NCBI GenBank assembly: GCA_002315555.1
Contig: DCHF01000052.1
Location: 1-33,864, forward strand
DNA length: 33,864 nucleotides
Source of the DNA: Lachnospiraceae bacterium UBA1759
GTDB taxonomy: Bacteria > Bacillota > Clostridia > Lachnospirales > Lachnospiraceae
Direction: 5' to 3'
Shown: positions 8,627 to 15,392 of the stretch, piece after piece
How positions within the stretch are numbered: the first letter of the stretch is position 1
Layout: each line of letters starts with the position of its first letter
Made by a program: the position numbers and the translations under genes
Notes under the pieces: generated by a model
The model's database searches: none
Told to the model about the DNA's origin: nothing
Seen by the model: only the letters and a program-made list of their open reading frames with translations

Positions 8627-8670
8627 TCGGACGGCCCGTAAGCCGGAAACTGCAAGACATTTATTAAATC

Positions 8671-8712
8671 AAAAAGGCTGTGGTACATATCCGGTACCAC
8701 AGCCTTTTGTTT
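8671..8712. terminator. Bidirectional intrinsic terminator
   Basis: A 15-base-pair perfect stem (8672-8686 with 8694-8708) encloses a seven-base loop. A run of A on the left and T on the right allow it to end transcription from both converging sides: the lipoprotein gene and the FAD oxidoreductase. Confidence 0.9.
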
Positions 8713-9989
8713 TATTTATTCTGTCCGATCTCCGCACCTTGCTCGATGAGCTGCTTCTGAAGTGCTTTGACATCGACCGCGCGGGGTTCAACGCCGGTCT
8801 TCACCGCAAGGGCGGCAGCGGTTCCCGCGGCCTCACCCATGCAGAGAACGGTGGACATGGCGCGCCAGGATTCGTAGGCGATCTGGTCGCTAGAAATGCA
8901 GCGTCCGGCCACTAACAGGCCGTCCAGCTTTTCCGGGACAAAGGAACGGTACGGGATGCCGTAGCCGTTGTGTTCTAAGAAGCGGCGATAGCCGTAGTAG
9001 CGGATGACCGGGTTCGCGGCCATCGCTACGCTGTCCCCGGGCACGACTCCGGTCAGGACATCCTCACCGGTGATCACGTATTCGCCCTTGATGAAACGGG
9101 TCTGGCGGATGCCGAGGAGCGGTGCGGTCTCGGAGATGCGCGCGTCCTTCAATTCGGCGTGCCCGGCCTTCAGCTTTTCAAAGTCTTCGGCAACACGGAG
9201 ACGGACATCGACCTCCATGTCGGAAAGGGAGCGGGCGTCCGTGCTGTCATGCCAGCCGGCGCTGGGGCCCCACAGGACCATATCAGTGCCCATGACACAG
9301 CTGCCGATGGTCACATTCTCCGCATCGAAGCCTGTGACCTTGTACATCAGGCAGTCGTCCAGTGACTTTTCACCGGCCATTTTGTAATCCATGAATTCCG
9401 CACCGGCGCGGGCGGCAACATCGCCATCGCCGGAAGCGTCGATCACCACCTTGCCCATAACGGCATAGCGTCCGGATTTAGTCTCCACGATGACACCCTT
9501 TACGGTCTCTTTACCGGTTTCGGGGCAGGTCTCTTTAATGGTATCGGAGAAGAACGCGTGGAACAGAATGTCGCAACCGGCTTCACGGACCATCTGAAGG
9601 GATACCAGCTTGAAGCATTCGGTGCTGAACGCGTAACTATAGGACAGGTCGCCCTTCGTATTGCTGCGCTCCGTGGACTTATATGCGGTGCTGACTGCCG
9701 CGCGTGCGCCGCCCTGTGCCAGCATGCGGAGGATCAGTTCTTCGCCGAGGCCCTTCATGACCTGCAGGTCGTTCGGCTCCACCTGGTTGCGGATGCCGAC
9801 GATGTCCGCCATTAATGACGCAGTGGCCGTACCGCCAAAGAACGGGTATCGCTCGATGATCAGTGTCTTTGCACCGTTTCTTCCGGCAGCCACCGCAGCC
9901 GCAAGACCCGCGCAGCCGCCGCCCACGACGACCACATCATATTCTCCGTATACCGGAATCGTTTTTGCCTGTTCATAATAAGTATTCAT
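8712..9989 (-). CDS. FAD-dependent oxidoreductase
   Basis: This 425-residue flavoprotein has an N-terminal dinucleotide-binding fold (VVVVGGGCAGLAAAVAAG, with acidic residue ending LIIE near residue 47) followed by PFFGGTAT. A C-terminal FAD contact segment reads GLLVAGRCISSDQIAYESWR. The pattern matches the FAD-dependent oxidoreductase family of pfam12831, a broad group related to FixC and fumarate-reductase-like flavoproteins; the substrate is unknown. No secretion signal or iron-sulfur cysteine cluster is visible, which argues against a respiratory electron-transfer role. The start has AGGAGG seven bases upstream. It is transcribed alone from a good promoter at 10052-10080, divergently from the metal-resistance locus. 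Confidence 0.88.
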   Translation of the reverse strand: MNTYYEQAKTIPVYGEYDVVVVGGGCAGLAAAVAAGRNGAKTLIIERYPFFGGTATASLMADIVGIRNQVEPNDLQVMKGLGEELILRMLAQGGARAAVSTAYKSTERSNTKGDLSYSYAFSTECFKLVSLQMVREAGCDILFHAFFSDTIKETCPETGKETVKGVIVETKSGRYAVMGKVVIDASGDGDVAARAGAEFMDYKMAGEKSLDDCLMYKVTGFDAENVTIGSCVMGTDMVLWGPSAGWHDSTDARSLSDMEVDVRLRVAEDFEKLKAGHAELKDARISETAPLLGIRQTRFIKGEYVITGEDVLTGVVPGDSVAMAANPVIRYYGYRRFLEHNGYGIPYRSFVPEKLDGLLVAGRCISSDQIAYESWRAMSTVLCMGEAAGTAAALAVKTGVEPRAVDVKALQKQLIEQGAEIGQNK

Positions 9990-10051
9990 GTAAGCCTCCT
10001 TGGCAGCCGTGTATTTACGGGTCCATGGGACATTTCCCGCTGTTTGAACTC

Positions 10052-10080
10052 ATCTTATGACGAAGGGCGGGCGATGTCAA
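10052..10080 (-). promoter_or_regulatory. Promoter of the FAD oxidoreductase gene
   Basis: On the minus strand a perfect TTGACA (10075-10080) and TAAGAT (10052-10057) are 17 bases apart, giving a leader of about 55 bases. The 310-base gap 9990-10299 holds this promoter and the divergent promoter and operator of the ArsR gene; nothing else is evident in it. Confidence 0.75.
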
Positions 10081-10197
10081 CATCGACCGGCGGGAACTGT
10101 TCCGAAAGGCGGAAAAGCACAAAAACACGCTGAAAATGGATGGAATCGGCGAATTTATGAGCCTTTCAAAAAACTTTAAAAAAGTTACGGATCATTA

Positions 10198-10226
10198 TTG
10201 ACAGCCGGAACGGAAAGTGGTAAAAC
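10198..10226 (+). promoter_or_regulatory. Promoter of the metal-resistance locus
   Basis: A perfect TTGACA (10198-10203) lies 17 bases ahead of TAAAAC (10221-10226). The operator dyad begins immediately after the -10, so repressor binding would cover the transcription start. Confidence 0.75.
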
Positions 10227-10254
10227 AAACATATGAACAAATGCTCATATGTTT
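10227..10254 (+). promoter_or_regulatory. ArsR/CadC/SmtB-type operator
   Basis: This is an inverted repeat with perfect 10-base arms: AAACATATGA (10227-10236) and TCATATGTTT (10245-10254). The eight central bases add a further CA/TG pairing. The TATGAA/TCATA style and the 28-base length resemble operators of SmtB/CadC-family repressors. It sits between the -10 and the gene for just such a repressor, suggesting autoregulation relieved by metal. Confidence 0.8.
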
Positions 10255-10299
10255 AATGCGAAACAAGCCGCATGAACCATGGAGAGACAGGAGGCACAC

Positions 10300-10689
10300 A
10301 TGGAAATCGAAAAGATCCGCAGCCATAGCGAGCATATCCCGTCCGTGGAGTGCTGTGAATCCACGGAAGTCCACACCGAGCTTCTGGCCCGCGTGACTGC
10401 GGGAATGCCGGAAGAGGAAGAGCTTTACGATCTGGCAGAGCTTTTCAAGGTGTTCGGCGATTCCACCCGTATTCGTATTCTTTACGTTCTGTTTGAAGAA
10501 GAGGTTTGCGTATGTGACCTGGCAGCGGCCCTGAATATGACCCAGTCGGCCATCAGTCATCAGCTGAAGATCCTGAAGCAGGCCAAACTGGTCAAGGCAA
10601 GAAGAGAAGGAAAGCAGGTGTTTTACACACTGGCTGACGAGCATGTGCGGACGATCATTTCAATGGGGCAGGAGCACATTGAGGAGTGA
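10300..10689 (+). CDS. ArsR/SmtB family metal-sensing repressor (CadC-like)
   Basis: This 129-residue winged-helix protein would repress the locus until metal binds. The recognition region reads NMTQSAISHQLKILKQAKLV. Both metal sites known in the CadC group appear complete. The thiolate site has Cys70 and Cys72 (EVCVCDL) plus N-terminal Cys18 and Cys19. The C-terminal helix site has Asp113, His115, His126 and Glu129 with the D-x-H-x10-H-x2-E spacing of SmtB/CadC. Cd, Pb or Zn sensing is therefore expected. The ATG at 10300 is preferred over the in-frame ATG at 10279 because AGGAGG lies six bases ahead of it. The HMA protein and P1B ATPase genes follow. Confidence 0.92.
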   Translation: MEIEKIRSHSEHIPSVECCESTEVHTELLARVTAGMPEEEELYDLAELFKVFGDSTRIRILYVLFEEEVCVCDLAAALNMTQSAISHQLKILKQAKLVKARREGKQVFYTLADEHVRTIISMGQEHIEE

Positions 10690-10760
10690 ACTTGTAACAA
10701 TTGCCCGTTCACGGGCACAACATCATTAATACTTCGCCCGGGGGCGGAAAAGGAGACAAT

Positions 10761-10979
10761 ATGAAGAAGAAATTCAACTTACAGGATCTGGATTGCGCAA
10801 ATTGTGCCGCTAAGATGGAAGCAGCCATCAAGAAAATCGACGGCGTGAATGATGCAGGTGTAAACTTCCTGACACAGAAGATGACCATCGATGCGGATGA
10901 TGCCCGCTTTGATGAGATCATGAAGGAAGTCGTAAAGGTCTGCAAGAAGGTCGAGCCGGACTGCGTTATCCTGATGTAA
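10761..10979 (+). CDS. Stand-alone heavy-metal-associated (HMA) domain protein
   Basis: This 72-residue protein is one HMA ferredoxin-like domain with its metal-binding cysteines at 12 and 15 (DLDCANCA). That form is typical of the N-terminal domain of CadA/ZntA pumps. The ATPase encoded next in the locus lacks such a domain, so this small protein probably substitutes for it as a metal carrier or regulatory partner. The ATG at 10761 is chosen because AAAGGAG lies six bases before it; an ATG at 10701 would add 20 residues of non-conserved sequence. A strong terminator 12 bases after the stop separates it from the ATPase gene. Confidence 0.9.
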   Translation: MKKKFNLQDLDCANCAAKMEAAIKKIDGVNDAGVNFLTQKMTIDADDARFDEIMKEVVKVCKKVEPDCVILM

Positions 10980-10990
10980 CACACACATTC

Positions 10991-11020
10991 AAAGGGACGC
11001 TGCGGCGTCCCTTTGTTTTT
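10991..11020 (+). terminator. Intrinsic terminator between HMA and ATPase genes
   Basis: A perfect 10-base-pair stem, AAAGGGACGC / GCGTCCCTTT, with loop TGCG is followed by GTTTTT. It would strongly reduce read-through from the repressor-HMA genes into the ATPase gene. Confidence 0.85.
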
Positions 11021-11076
11021 AAGGCGGTGAACGCGCTCGACGGCATGTCCGGAACGCTCGCCGCGGAGGTACTATT

Positions 11077-12954
11077 ATGACGAAGAAGCAGAAAAAGATG
11101 CTGACACGCATCATTGTTGCGTTTGTACTGGAAGCCGGACTGATGCTCTGTGAAAAGACCGGTGTATTGGGCTTCATGGATGGAAAGTGGTATGCATTTG
11201 TGCCGTTTGTGGTACCGTATCTGATCGTTGGATACGATATCCTGCTGAAGGCGGCAAAGAACATCGCACACGGACAGGTCTTTGATGAAAATTTCCTGAT
11301 GATGATCGCGACGTTCGGCGCGTTTGCCATCGGTGAATATGAAGAAGCTGCCGGCGTTATGATCTTCTATCAGATCGGTGAGCTTTTCCAGAATTATGCG
11401 GTCGGTAAGAGCCGCGAATCCATCTCCTCGCTGATGGATATCGCGCCGGAATATGCAAACGTGGAAGAAGAAGGCGAGCTCGTCGAGAAGGATCCGGAAG
11501 ATGTTCACACGGACGATGTCATCGTCGTCAAGCCCGGTGAGAAGATTCCGCTGGACGGCATTGTCCTGGAGGGCAGTTCCATGGTCGATACCTCTTCCCT
11601 GACCGGCGAATCCGTTCCGCGTACCGTACGTGTGGGCGATGAAGTCATCTCCGGCTGCGTGAACGGCAGCGGCACATTAAAGATCCGCGTCACCAAGGAA
11701 TATGAGGATTCCACCGTCAGCCGCATTCTGGAGCTGGTCGAAAACGCAAGCGCAAGAAAGTCTCCGGTAGAGAATTTTATAACGCAGTTCGCGCGTTATT
11801 ACACACCGGCGGTCACCATCGGCGCAGTACTTCTGGCCATTATTCCGCCGCTGTTCTTCGGTGAGGCATGGGGTGAATGGATCCGCAGAGCCTGCACCTT
11901 CCTTGTTATCTCGTGTCCCTGCGCACTGGTCATCTCCATCCCGATGGGCTTCTTTGGCGGCATCGGCGCGGCATCCAAGATCGGTGTCCTTGTCAAGGGC
12001 AGCAACTTCTTACAGGCCCTGTCCGATGTGAAAACCATCGTTTTTGACAAGACCGGCACGCTGACAAAGGGTGAGTTCCGCGTCACAAAGATGCTTCCCG
12101 TAACCGGCGTCACGGAGGAGGAGCTCCTGGAGAAGGCGGCTCTTTCCGAAAATTATTCCGATCATCCCATCGCAGCAGCGCTGAAGGCGGCTTACGGGAA
12201 GAAGATCGATTCCGATCGTGTGTCCGATGCGGAGGAAATCGCCGGTCACGGCATTTCCGTCAAGGTGGACGGAAAGACCTGCCTGGCAGGCAATATGAAA
12301 TTGATGAAGCTGAAAAATATGGTATGCGAGGCGGCGGATGCCGTCGGCACGCAGGTCTACGTGGCGGAGGAAGGAACGTTCCTGGGCTGTATCATTATCT
12401 CAGATGTGATCAAGGAAGGCGCAAAGGATGCGATCGCGGCCATGAAGAAGGCCGGCGTTCAGAAGGCGGTCATGCTGACCGGTGACAAGAAGGAGACCGC
12501 GGAGGACGTGGCGAGGGCCATCGGTATCGATGAAGTACATGCCGAGCTTCTGCCGGCGGACAAGGTTTCCGAAGTGGAGAGCATCCTCGGCGCGCAGAGC
12601 GGCAGCGAAAAGACGGCATTTGTCGGCGACGGCATCAACGATGCGCCGGTCCTGACCCGCGCGGATGTAGGAATCGCAATGGGCTCTCTGGGTTCCGATG
12701 CGGCTATTGAGGCTGCGGACATCGTCCTGATGGACGATGACATCACCAAGATCGCAAGTACGGTCCGGATCGCCCGGAAGACGCTGCGGATCGTCCGTCA
12801 GAACATCGTCTTCGCGCTTGGCGTCAAGGCCATCGTCCTGATCCTCGGGGCATTCGGTCTGGCCAGCATGTGGCTTGCGATGTTCGCGGATGTGGGCGTT
12901 GCGGTGCTTGCCATCCTGAACTCCATGAGAGCACTTCACATCGACAGGGAATGA
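11077..12954 (+). CDS. P1B-type metal-exporting ATPase (Zn/Cd/Pb class)
   Basis: This 625-residue pump exports divalent soft metals across the membrane using ATP. The transmembrane metal site is Cys280-Pro-Cys282 (SCPCALVIS), the phosphorylated aspartate is Asp324 in DKTGTLTKG, the actuator has TGES, and the hinge has MLTGD and GDGINDAPVL. The last helices read NIVFALGVKAIVL and then AMFADVG, the Lys...Asp-x-Gly signature of P1B-2 pumps (CadA/ZntA), rather than a copper type. It lacks an N-terminal HMA domain, which is encoded separately at 10761-10979. The start has GCGGAGG ahead. A terminator separates it from the upstream genes, and I see no convincing separate promoter in the 56 bases after it. 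Confidence 0.95.
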   Translation: MTKKQKKMLTRIIVAFVLEAGLMLCEKTGVLGFMDGKWYAFVPFVVPYLIVGYDILLKAAKNIAHGQVFDENFLMMIATFGAFAIGEYEEAAGVMIFYQIGELFQNYAVGKSRESISSLMDIAPEYANVEEEGELVEKDPEDVHTDDVIVVKPGEKIPLDGIVLEGSSMVDTSSLTGESVPRTVRVGDEVISGCVNGSGTLKIRVTKEYEDSTVSRILELVENASARKSPVENFITQFARYYTPAVTIGAVLLAIIPPLFFGEAWGEWIRRACTFLVISCPCALVISIPMGFFGGIGAASKIGVLVKGSNFLQALSDVKTIVFDKTGTLTKGEFRVTKMLPVTGVTEEELLEKAALSENYSDHPIAAALKAAYGKKIDSDRVSDAEEIAGHGISVKVDGKTCLAGNMKLMKLKNMVCEAADAVGTQVYVAEEGTFLGCIIISDVIKEGAKDAIAAMKKAGVQKAVMLTGDKKETAEDVARAIGIDEVHAELLPADKVSEVESILGAQSGSEKTAFVGDGINDAPVLTRADVGIAMGSLGSDAAIEAADIVLMDDDITKIASTVRIARKTLRIVRQNIVFALGVKAIVLILGAFGLASMWLAMFADVGVAVLAILNSMRALHIDRE

Positions 12955-12958
12955 TCCA

Positions 12959-12990
12959 AACCGGGCGTTAAAAACGCCCGGTTTTCTTTT
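12959..12990 (+). terminator. Intrinsic terminator of the ATPase gene
   Basis: The arms AACCGGGCGTT-type and ACGCCCGGTT pair around an AAAA loop, followed by TTTTCTTTT. Confidence 0.9.
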
Positions 12991-13001
12991 GGGGATAATG
13001 A

Positions 13002-13031
13002 GTGACAAACAGGCCCCGGGTATTGTATAAT
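13002..13031 (+). promoter_or_regulatory. Promoter of the alarmone synthetase gene
   Basis: TATAAT (13026-13031) is perfect. The -35 is GTGACA (13002-13007, 18-base spacer) or the overlapping TGACAA (17-base spacer). The leader is about 20 bases. Confidence 0.7.
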
Positions 13032-13057
13032 CGATCCATAAGAAAGCGAGGCATGTC

Positions 13058-14041
13058 ATGATCAAACTGAACGACTACCTGTACGAGGGCGATACGGTCC
13101 TTAAGATCCTGTATCGTTATACCAATGACCTGAAAGCGGAAGCTATGAAAAAGCACAATCCGATCGACATGGTGCACTGTAATTTCCTGCTCCAGCTGTC
13201 CACCCTTTTAGAGCATAACGATTTCCTGGATGATCAGGCGGAACGCATGACGGAGTTTTACCGGTACCTGGAGGACAAATACCCGAATCTGGCATTCACC
13301 CAGCGCGGCAGAATCAAGTCGCTGATCCGTTCCGAGGAAAAGTTTAACGGGTACGTGACCTCGTTCATCTATCATTATTACCACGATAACGGCCACTTTC
13401 CGAGTACCGCGGAGATCCGTGAGCACCTGAGCTGCTTCCGCGATCTCATCGCCTATCGTATCGTCATCTCCGTGCCGCGCTGTCATTTGAACAGCGAGGA
13501 GGAGCGTGAGGAAGTGGAGCGGAAATATCTTTATGAGATCGCCAATGCGCTGCCGGACTTCCTGGAGGCCCGCGGTTTCACCCCGGAGCTTGCGGAACGC
13601 GGTGTAGCGGGTGAGGATTCCCTTCTGACAGAACATGTGCGCCCGTTCTACCGGGACTTTGTGGCGACCTCCCGTGATTTCGGTTATCAGTCTCTGCATA
13701 TCACCTTCTTCGATAACAGCGCGCGCTGCTTCGTGGAGGTGCAGCTCCGCACCAAGACCATGGATGATTACGCGGAGATCGGCCCGGCCAACCATCTGGG
13801 CTATGAAAAGCGCCAGGACAAGGAGCGCCTGCGTCGTGATGAGATCCCGAAGGGCGAATGCATCTACTTCGACGAAGCCTATGAACGCGGTGAGGCCCTG
13901 CAGAAGCTGGATCTGTCCAAACTGGATGTCAATATGTTTGCCGCGGCAAACAACAGCCTGATCAACGACGGCTGCGGACTTTACAGAGGACGTCTGATCC
14001 AGCCCCGGGAGCATCTGTCCCGTTTCCAGAAGCACCAGTAA
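13058..14041 (+). CDS. RelA/SpoT-domain (p)ppGpp synthetase-like protein
   Basis: This 327-residue protein has a single RelA/SpoT nucleotidyltransferase domain in residues about 85-270 and no hydrolase, TGS or ACT domain, so it resembles a small alarmone synthetase. Visible elements are GRIKSLIRSEEKF (ATP-binding region), FRDLIAYRIVI with the conserved Asp, YQSLHITF, and EVQLRTKTMDDYAE followed by NHLGY. The consensus SLHT and W-x-YK positions are changed (SLHI, LGYE), so activity is probable but not certain. The N-terminal 85 residues look helical and may mediate oligomer formation. It is about 100 residues longer than RelP/RelQ. It is transcribed alone; a small RNA gene begins directly after its stop. 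Confidence 0.85.
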   Translation: MIKLNDYLYEGDTVLKILYRYTNDLKAEAMKKHNPIDMVHCNFLLQLSTLLEHNDFLDDQAERMTEFYRYLEDKYPNLAFTQRGRIKSLIRSEEKFNGYVTSFIYHYYHDNGHFPSTAEIREHLSCFRDLIAYRIVISVPRCHLNSEEEREEVERKYLYEIANALPDFLEARGFTPELAERGVAGEDSLLTEHVRPFYRDFVATSRDFGYQSLHITFFDNSARCFVEVQLRTKTMDDYAEIGPANHLGYEKRQDKERLRRDEIPKGECIYFDEAYERGEALQKLDLSKLDVNMFAAANNSLINDGCGLYRGRLIQPREHLSRFQKHQ

Positions 14042-14048
14042 CAGAGGC

Positions 14049-14077
14049 TTGCTTTTTTTAAAATTATTTGCTATAAA
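14049..14077 (+). promoter_or_regulatory. Promoter of the small RNA
   Basis: TTGCTT (14049-14054) and TATAAA (14072-14077) are 17 bases apart in an AT-rich stretch. It begins eight bases after the preceding stop codon. Confidence 0.65.
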
Positions 14078-14084
14078 GGATACA

Positions 14085-14220
14085 GAATAAATCATCGGAG
14101 GACAGTACGCCGTAGCGTACGGGGATCGTAAGCCGGAAGGTTTGCAGGCCGCATGTCGGATAAGATGTCGAGTGAGCTCGGTTTTGATGTGGATATCATG
14201 TCAAAACCGGGCTTTTTTTT
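14085..14220 (+). ncRNA. Candidate independent small RNA, about 135 nt
   Basis: The 403-base gap between the alarmone synthetase and purC contains a compact transcription unit without a convincing gene. A promoter (14049-14077) is followed by a tight hairpin GTACGC-CGTA-GCGTAC (14105-14120), a second hairpin 14128-14145 closed by a GGAA (GNRA-type) loop, and a strong terminator. It ends before the separate purC promoter at 14314, so it is not a purC riboswitch leader in the usual sense. I compared it by eye with ZTP, PRPP/guanidine, purine, THF, TPP, SAM and SRP/6S RNAs and recognised none. Its function is unknown. The rest of the gap (14221-14313) is AT-rich with nothing recognisable. Confidence 0.6.
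14176..14220 (+). terminator. Intrinsic terminator of the small RNA
   Basis: A 12-base-pair stem (14176-14187 with 14201-14212, one G-U pair) is followed by eight T residues. Confidence 0.9.
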
Positions 14221-14313
14221 CGGACAGGCCGACACTTTGAAAAAACTGTTCATTTTATGGAGGAAAACAAGGTTTTTCGCTGATAAATCGTCATTTTTCC
14301 AAAACAAATCCGC

Positions 14314-14342
14314 TTGAGAAAGCAGGTAATATCGGGTATACT
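14314..14342 (+). promoter_or_regulatory. purC promoter
   Basis: TTGAGA (14314-14319) and TATACT (14337-14342) are 17 bases apart. The leader before purC is about 95 bases and shows no recognised riboswitch. Confidence 0.75.
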
Positions 14343-14444
14343 AGACGATGTGCCGCACAGGAAGAGACACCTCATCGGGAAGATACGGACTTTCCCGGCA
14401 CAGACTCAGAATGTATACAGACAGTACACGGAAAGGAATGACGA

Positions 14445-15314
14445 ATGGAAGAATACAGACCGATCAAAGAGGGCAAGGTTCGTGAGATCTACGACAATGG
14501 CGAAAGCCTGATCATGGTTGCAACTGACCGCATCAGCTGCTTCGATGTGATCCTGAACAATATTGTAACGAAAAAAGGTACCGTGCTGACCCAGATGTCC
14601 CGCTTCTGGTTTGATCTTACCAAGGACATTCTTCCGAATCATATGATCTCCGTCGATGTCAATGACATGCCGGAGTTTTTCCGTCAGGAAAAGTTTGACG
14701 GCAACAGCATGATGTGCCGTAAACTGGAGATGCTTCCGGTGGAATGCATCGTCCGCGGTTACATTACCGGCAGCGGCTGGGCAAGCTATCAGAAGAACGG
14801 TACCGTTTGCGGTATCAAGCTTCCGGAAGGCCTGCAGGAATCCCAGAAACTGCCCGAGCCGATCTACACTCCGTCTACCAAGGCTGAGATTGGCGATCAT
14901 GACGAGAATATCTCTTACGAGGAGAGCGTTGTTTATCTTGAGAAGCGCTTCCCGGGTAAGGGTGAAGAATATGCTTCCAAGCTTCGCGACTATACTATCG
15001 CACTGTACAAGAAGTGCGCGGATTACGCTGCAGAGCGGGGAATTATCATTGCTGACACGAAGTTCGAGTTCGGTCTGGATGAGGAAGGCAATATCATCAT
15101 CGGTGATGAAATGCTGACTCCGGACAGCTCTCGTTTCTGGCCGGCGGACGAGTACGAAGTGGGCCACAGTGAGCCTTCCTTCGACAAGCAGTTTGCCCGT
15201 GACTGGCTCAAGGCCAACCCGGACAATAACTGGACGCTGCCCCAGGAGATCGTGGACAAGACCATTGCAAAGTACCTTCAGGCGTATAAGCTCCTGACCG
15301 GTAAAGATCTGTAA
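14445..15314 (+). CDS. purC: SAICAR synthetase (phosphoribosylaminoimidazole-succinocarboxamide synthase)
   Basis: This 289-residue enzyme joins aspartate to CAIR in purine synthesis. The N-terminal IKEGKVREIYDNGESLIMVATDRISCFDV, here cited only as a region (residues 6-35), is the PurC signature. Further matches are PVECIVRGYITGSGWASY, the EPIYTPSTKAEIGDHDENIS region and LIDTKFEFG-like ADTKFEFGLDEEG. The length suits the longer, yeast-type branch of the family found in many Clostridia. A ribosome binding site AAAGGAATG precedes the ATG. It has its own promoter and terminator, so it is probably transcribed alone, outside a large pur operon. Confidence 0.96.
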   Translation: MEEYRPIKEGKVREIYDNGESLIMVATDRISCFDVILNNIVTKKGTVLTQMSRFWFDLTKDILPNHMISVDVNDMPEFFRQEKFDGNSMMCRKLEMLPVECIVRGYITGSGWASYQKNGTVCGIKLPEGLQESQKLPEPIYTPSTKAEIGDHDENISYEESVVYLEKRFPGKGEEYASKLRDYTIALYKKCADYAAERGIIIADTKFEFGLDEEGNIIIGDEMLTPDSSRFWPADEYEVGHSEPSFDKQFARDWLKANPDNNWTLPQEIVDKTIAKYLQAYKLLTGKDL

Positions 15315-15338
15315 TAGTCTGTATTTTTTGCAGGATAA

Positions 15339-15370
15339 GACCCCGTTGTCATCGGACGACGGGGTCTTTT
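15339..15370 (+). terminator. purC terminator
   Basis: A 12-base-pair stem (15339-15350 with 15355-15366, one G-U pair) with loop ATCG is followed by TTTT. It ends 22 bases before the start of the first ABC exporter gene. Confidence 0.85.
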
Positions 15371-15392
15371 GCATCAGAAACAGGAGGGAATT

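Noticed and set aside
14258..14284. ATG-GAG-GAA reading frame that could be a leader peptide before purC.
   Set aside because: It is only eight codons, has no ribosome binding site and lies upstream of the purC promoter.
14153..14317. A 54-codon plus-strand frame starting inside the candidate small RNA.
   Set aside because: It runs straight through the terminator stem and T-run, has no good ribosome binding site and encodes no recognisable protein.
14343..14444. Possible purine or ZTP riboswitch in the purC leader.
   Set aside because: None of the conserved cores of the purine, ZTP or PRPP classes could be found, and no terminator lies between promoter and gene.
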